The notes under the pieces are model-generated. The model searched no databases and was not told where the DNA came from. It saw nothing but the letters and a program-made list of their open reading frames with translations. From an uncultured Hyphomonas sp. (lineage in GTDB: Bacteria; Pseudomonadota; Alphaproteobacteria; Caulobacterales; Hyphomonadaceae): DNA of 64,000 bases. The position numbers and the translations under genes were made by a program. Shown in pieces: positions 60,015 to 64,000 of this stretch; position 1 is the stretch's first letter, and every line of letters begins with the position of its first letter. The stretch covers positions 1,178,001 through 1,242,000 of the forward strand of contig NZ_OY776147.1 in assembly GCF_963675305.1 (NCBI RefSeq), read 5' to 3'.

Positions 60015-62231
60015 TTAGAATTCGATGCGGGCTTCAATGCCCCAGCTCTCGCGAGGGCCGTAGTAAGTCGGGATCAATCCGAAGGTCGCCGTCAGGTCGG
60101 CCGCATCGACGACGTATTGCTCGTCGCCGATATTCTTGGCCCAGAGTGCAACTTCCCATCCTCCATCCTGTGGCGCGAAGGAAAGGCGTGCATTGACCAG
60201 TTCATGCGAACCGCCTGAGCTGATGGCTTCGAGTTCGTTCGAGTCGAAATAACGCTGATCCACGAAAACGTACTCAAGGCGCGGGGTCATGACCCAACGG
60301 TTCGCAATCGTGAAGTCCTGCTGGCCAGCGAAATTGATGTTCCATTCCGGTGCGCCCGGCAGGCGGTTACCGCTGAGATCGCCGGCGATCAACGATATGT
60401 AGTTCTGGTAGTTTGCGTCCAGATACCCGATGCCAAGCGAGAGGTTCATGCCATCGACCGGCACGGCCGTGAACTCGCCTTCGAAGCCGGAAACCTCGGC
60501 ATCTGCAGCATTTTCAAGTGCAATGACAATCGGATTGGCCGTGCTGGACCCTTGCGTGAAGGTGAACACCTGCAAGTCGGTATAGTCGTATTTGAACACC
60601 GCCATGTTCGCGCGCAGGCGATCATCCAGTATCGTTGTCTTCAGGCCGAGTTCATAGGAGGTCAGATATTCAGGGTCGACCTTTGTGAACTCGTTCGGGT
60701 CGAAGAATGCCCCCAGATTGTAGCCGCCCGAGCGGAAGCCACGCGATACGCTCGCATAGACCATGCTGTCGGCGCCGAATTCATATTTGGCCAGGACGCG
60801 GCCGGACCAGGCATCCCATTTGTCGGACCGGCTTGTTTCGGGAATGATCGGGACCGTCAGGCCGGCCGGCTGTGTCCCGAAAGCACCATATGTCAGCAGG
60901 CTGTCGAGTGTCGCGTCCTTTTCTTCTGACGTGTACCGGAGACCACCCGTGAGTGATAAGGCGTCGGTAAGCTGATAGGTCGCCTCGCCAAAGACCGCGT
61001 AGGTCTTGGTGTCGCGCTGGGACTCGGCGTCCAAAGGCAGTGTGGCGCTCGGCACGTCGCCGAACAGAGGACCCGAAGTCCGGTAGTGGAAGTCTTCTTT
61101 GAGATAATACAGACCTGAGATCCAGGTCAGGTCGCCGCCGCCATCATAGGACAGATTGAACTCCTGGCTGATCTGGTCGCCGTCCTGCTGGAAACGCAGC
61201 TCATCCAGGCTCAGCGGGCTTTGGTCGATGTCACCGAGATAGTCGGTTTCAACATCCTCATAACCGGTCACCGATTTCAGTGTGTAATCGCCAAAATCCC
61301 AGGTGACGGCGAGATTTGTGCCCCATGTGTCCGCGTGGTGACGGTTGTCCGTCCGGTTGACATTGATGAATTTGGCATCGTCCGGCGCCGGATCGACATA
61401 GCCGAGAACATTGCCGCCATTGATGGTGCCGACCGGTTTGCCTTGCTGATAGTCTGAGCGGTCTTTCCCATAGTGGATATTCCACAGGACTTCGACATCG
61501 TCGTTGGGCGTGTAGCGCGTAATCGCGCGCAGTGAGGCAAGGTCGGTCGCATTCGCCCGCTCACCATTGTACAGATTTCGCCGGTCGCCATCGTCCGATA
61601 CCATCCTGCCGGCGAAACGTGTGCCGAGCTTGCCATCGATCGCGATCACGGTGCCTGCCGCTTCAAGTTCGGTACGATTGTAACTGCCAATCCCCATGCG
61701 GACGTAACCCTCCTGGGTGTCGCCTGGCTTGCGGGAGTAGAAATTGATCGCGCCGCCGGTCGTGTTGCGCCCGAACAGGGTGCCCTGAGGTCCGCGCAGC
61801 ACTTCCACGCGCTCCAGATCGAACATCTGCATCATCTGTCCGCCGGTCAGCCCCTGAAGGACATCGTCGGAATAGATGCTTACGGGGGACACAGTCGTCG
61901 CATTGAAATCATTGTTGCCGACGCCCCGGATGAAGATGTTGGGGTTGCCGCCAAATGTCTTGATTTCCAGATTGGGGACCTGGTCGTCGATCGCGAGAGA
62001 ATCCGTGAAGCCAAAATCGGCAATTGCCTCGGCATCGAAAGCCGAAACGGACAGCGGTACATCCTGAATATTTTCAGACGTCTTACGCGCTGTGACGCTG
62101 ACGGATGGGAGGCGGCGAGCGGCCGTCTCATCTTTGGCTTGATCGGATGCGTCCTGCGCGATGGCGGCCGAGTACGGCGCGGCAATGACCAGAGCGGCAA
62201 TCGCGGCAGATGCAGTCAGTATCTTTTTCAC
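60015..62231 (-). CDS. TonB-dependent receptor
   Basis: A 738-aa receptor. The GTG start at 62231 is preceded by GGGAGGATT. The signal peptide VKKILTASAAIAALVIAAP ends near AAIAQ; a TonB-box-like region SVSVTARKTSENIQDVPLSV, plug motif VEVLRGPQGTLFGRNTTGG and barrel terminus WGIEARIEF follow. It begins 17 bp after the acyl-CoA ligase gene and is probably co-transcribed with it and with the cupin gene. Its substrate is unknown. Confidence 0.93.
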   Translation of the reverse strand: MKKILTASAAIAALVIAAPYSAAIAQDASDQAKDETAARRLPSVSVTARKTSENIQDVPLSVSAFDAEAIADFGFTDSLAIDDQVPNLEIKTFGGNPNIFIRGVGNNDFNATTVSPVSIYSDDVLQGLTGGQMMQMFDLERVEVLRGPQGTLFGRNTTGGAINFYSRKPGDTQEGYVRMGIGSYNRTELEAAGTVIAIDGKLGTRFAGRMVSDDGDRRNLYNGERANATDLASLRAITRYTPNDDVEVLWNIHYGKDRSDYQQGKPVGTINGGNVLGYVDPAPDDAKFINVNRTDNRHHADTWGTNLAVTWDFGDYTLKSVTGYEDVETDYLGDIDQSPLSLDELRFQQDGDQISQEFNLSYDGGGDLTWISGLYYLKEDFHYRTSGPLFGDVPSATLPLDAESQRDTKTYAVFGEATYQLTDALSLTGGLRYTSEEKDATLDSLLTYGAFGTQPAGLTVPIIPETSRSDKWDAWSGRVLAKYEFGADSMVYASVSRGFRSGGYNLGAFFDPNEFTKVDPEYLTSYELGLKTTILDDRLRANMAVFKYDYTDLQVFTFTQGSSTANPIVIALENAADAEVSGFEGEFTAVPVDGMNLSLGIGYLDANYQNYISLIAGDLSGNRLPGAPEWNINFAGQQDFTIANRWVMTPRLEYVFVDQRYFDSNELEAISSGGSHELVNARLSFAPQDGGWEVALWAKNIGDEQYVVDAADLTATFGLIPTYYGPRESWGIEARIEF

Positions 62232-62248
62232 GGAATCCTCCCAGACTC

Positions 62249-63874
62249 TCAGTTTTGTTTTTGAGTGTTTTGATAGAAATTTGCGTAGGCGGCGCGGAGA
62301 TTCTTCTTGTCGACCTTTCCAGTCGCCGTGAGCGGCAGGCCATCCACCGCGACAGCGGCTTCCGGCACCCACCAACGCGGCAGTTGCGATTTCAGGAATT
62401 CCAGAACCTCGTCTTCGGAGACGGGGGTGCCGGGCCGGATTGTATAAACGAGCAACGGACGTTCATCCCATTTCGGGTGCGCAAGACTGATCGCTGCGGC
62501 CATATCCACGTTGGGGTGTTCAATCGCCGTATTTTCCAGCGTGATCGAACTGATCCACTCTCCGCCAGATTTGATGATGTCCTTCGTGCGATCCGTGATC
62601 TGCATGTAGCCAAGCGGATCGATTGTCGCGACATCCCCGGTGTCGAACCAGCCATCCTCAGTGGTCACCGGTTTCTCATGTCCGAAATACTGGTTCACGA
62701 CCCAGGGCCCGCGGATCATCAGCCGACCGCTGGCCTGTCCATCCTGCGGCAGTTCGTTGTCAGCCTCGTCCAGCAGTTTCAGGTCTACGCCGAAAGGGAC
62801 GCGCCCCTGCTTTTGTGAAAGAAGACTGGCGCGGTCATCATCTGGCAATGCTGCTGCCGTACTGGTCAGAGTCGAGATTACCCCCATGGGGCTCGTTTCC
62901 GTCATGCCCCAGACCTGAACGACTTCCACGTCAAGCGCTTCTGCAAAAGCGCGTTTCAGGTCAGGCGGTACGGCGGAGCCTCCCATGAAGATCCGCTTCA
63001 GCTTCGGCAGGCGCCGCCCCTGATCCACAGCGGCATCAAGTACGGTTTTCCAGATCGTCGGCACGCCCCAGGCAAGCGTGACACCTTCGGCCTCGCAGAG
63101 ATCGAGCAAAGAGGCGCCATCCAGCCTCGCCCCAGGCAGGACGAGCCGGGCACCATTCATTGGCGCTGTCATGGGCAGGGCCCAGGCTGTGGCGTGATAC
63201 ATGGACGCGCAAGGCAGGATGACGTCGGTTGGCGCGATGTTGAAGTTTCCGGGAGCGCTGGCTGCCAGCGCGTGGATCAGGCAGGAGCGGTGGGAATAGA
63301 GCACGCCCTTGGGATCGCCGGTTGTGCCTGACGTGTAGCAGAGAAATGCGCCGTCGCGCTCTGACAGGTCGGCCGGTCCATCGCTGGGTGTCCCGTCAGC
63401 AATGATGCTTTCATAGTCCATCAGTGTTGGCGAGCTCTGTGCCGGCGTCTTTTCTGGCTCTCCCAGAACGATGCAAGCACGCATCTGTGGACGGTCCGCA
63501 GCGATTGCTTCTGCCTGAGCAGCGAAGGCAGGATCGAAGAACAGAAGGTCTGTCTCAGCCTGCCTGACAGAGAACAGGATCTGTTCCGTTGTAAATCTTG
63601 GATTGATCGTGTGGAGAATGTGCCCGGCGGCTGTCACGCCGTAATAGAGTTCCAGATGCCGCCGTGTATTCAGCGCAAGAGAGGCGATCCGGCTTTGTGG
63701 CGGCAGATCCAGCGCTTCCAGCGCCCCGGTCAGTTTTTGAACACGCGCCTGTGTCTCTGCATAGGATTGATAACGGGCAGTGCCATCCTCATCCAGTGAG
63801 AACAGGTTGAGGCCGCCGTGCCGACGGGCCGCGTATCGGAGAATTTCCGGCACACGCAGTTCTACATCCTGCAT
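62249..63874 (-). CDS. AMP-dependent acyl-CoA synthetase
   Basis: A 541-aa fatty-acyl-CoA synthetase-type ligase. Motifs: FLCYTSGTTGDPKGVLYSHR, YHATAWALPMTAPMNGARLV, VWGMTETSPMGV, GWFDTGDVATIDPLG, DRTKDIIKSGGEWISSITLE and LTATGKVDKKNLRAAY. I chose the ATG at 63874 because its first base is the last base of an upstream stop codon (TGATG), as in tightly packed operons; a TTG at 63889 is the alternative. It is related to the ligase at 48257 (same WxxPExxxxxDxxPLxxTGK pattern). Confidence 0.92.
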   Translation of the reverse strand: MQDVELRVPEILRYAARRHGGLNLFSLDEDGTARYQSYAETQARVQKLTGALEALDLPPQSRIASLALNTRRHLELYYGVTAAGHILHTINPRFTTEQILFSVRQAETDLLFFDPAFAAQAEAIAADRPQMRACIVLGEPEKTPAQSSPTLMDYESIIADGTPSDGPADLSERDGAFLCYTSGTTGDPKGVLYSHRSCLIHALAASAPGNFNIAPTDVILPCASMYHATAWALPMTAPMNGARLVLPGARLDGASLLDLCEAEGVTLAWGVPTIWKTVLDAAVDQGRRLPKLKRIFMGGSAVPPDLKRAFAEALDVEVVQVWGMTETSPMGVISTLTSTAAALPDDDRASLLSQKQGRVPFGVDLKLLDEADNELPQDGQASGRLMIRGPWVVNQYFGHEKPVTTEDGWFDTGDVATIDPLGYMQITDRTKDIIKSGGEWISSITLENTAIEHPNVDMAAAISLAHPKWDERPLLVYTIRPGTPVSEDEVLEFLKSQLPRWWVPEAAVAVDGLPLTATGKVDKKNLRAAYANFYQNTQKQN

Positions 63875-64000
63875 CAGATAGTCGGCCAAGGCGCTGTTTC
63901 CCCGATTTTTTTCTTATCATCCTCATTTGCCACGGGAATTTCGCGGACTGCTTGCCTGAGGGGGCCGTTTGTCTTTCCATCAGGCGCACAGAGTGGCGAG
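63874..64000 (-). CDS. C-terminal end of an unidentified gene, truncated by window edge
   Basis: The minus strand has an open frame from the right edge to a TGA at 63874-63876. Its 41 residues end PLRQAVREIPVANEDDKKKI and GETAPWPTI. The stop overlaps the ligase ATG by one base, which supports a real upstream operon gene. Too little is visible to name a family. Confidence 0.4.
   Translation of the reverse strand, partial: SPLCAPDGKTNGPLRQAVREIPVANEDDKKKIGETAPWPTI

Noticed and set aside
63789..63989. 66-aa frame at the right edge beginning MRLMERQTAPSGK
   Set aside because: It overlaps the start of the acyl-CoA ligase in another frame; the neighbouring frame that stops at the ligase ATG is the better candidate.

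Overview
The window looks like chromosomal DNA of a Gram-negative alphaproteobacterium. It has four TonB-dependent receptors, many lipoprotein signal peptides, moderately high GC (judged by eye) and gene families typical of marine or freshwater heterotrophs in the Hyphomonadaceae/Sphingomonadales range. The taxonomic placement is an inference from gene content. Nothing phage-like, no rRNA or tRNA gene and no CRISPR array was seen.

Region 1 (1-17436) is an inositol (cyclitol) catabolic locus. An RpiR regulator precedes an operon of iolC (with a DUF2090 domain), iolD, iolE, iolB and a Gfo/Idh/MocA dehydrogenase. On the other side, read mostly leftward, lie a TonB receptor, a secreted alpha/beta hydrolase, a sodium:solute symporter, methylmalonate-semialdehyde dehydrogenase, a lipoprotein sulfatase and the first part of its formylglycine-generating enzyme. 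Together they suggest uptake, desulfation or de-esterification, and oxidation of a decorated cyclitol.

Region 2 (17437-34374) is mosaic. Same-orientation IS6-family elements (three full length, one internally deleted) separate a LysR gene next to a broken oxidoreductase, a CHASE2-GGDEF-EAL signalling gene preceded by a 330-bp hexanucleotide repeat, and a TetR-controlled uptake and degradation cluster (MaoC hydratase, acyl-CoA ligase, enoyl-CoA hydratase, TetR, TonB receptor, CocE/NonD hydrolase, GPH transporter). A 23-bp operator-like motif occurs in front of both transcription units of that cluster.

Region 3 (34375-43200) holds a complete N-type F1Fo-ATPase operon (atpDCQRBEFAG, leftward, most genes overlapping by 1-4 bp or more) and a stand-alone 3-hydroxyacyl-CoA dehydrogenase. 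A graveyard follows: IS6 remnants, the C-terminal end of a TonB receptor and the C-terminal end of a [2Fe-2S] ferredoxin.

Region 4 (43198-64000) is a second ester or acyl-CoA catabolic island. It carries a TetR regulator, a TonB receptor, two paralogous carboxylesterases flanking an acyl-CoA ligase, an FG-GAP lipoprotein and an MFS transporter. A 2-oxoacid dehydrogenase operon follows in which the lipoyl carrier, the E2 catalytic domain and a lipoate ligase are separate adjacent genes. SDR, cupin, TonB receptor and acyl-CoA ligase genes close the window. The TonB receptor promoter and the MFS promoter share an 18-bp palindrome, which suggests one TetR regulon. The most unusual signals are the (GGGAAC)n tract, the split E2 with its own lipoate ligase, the two pairs of shared operators and the sulfatase-linked iol locus.
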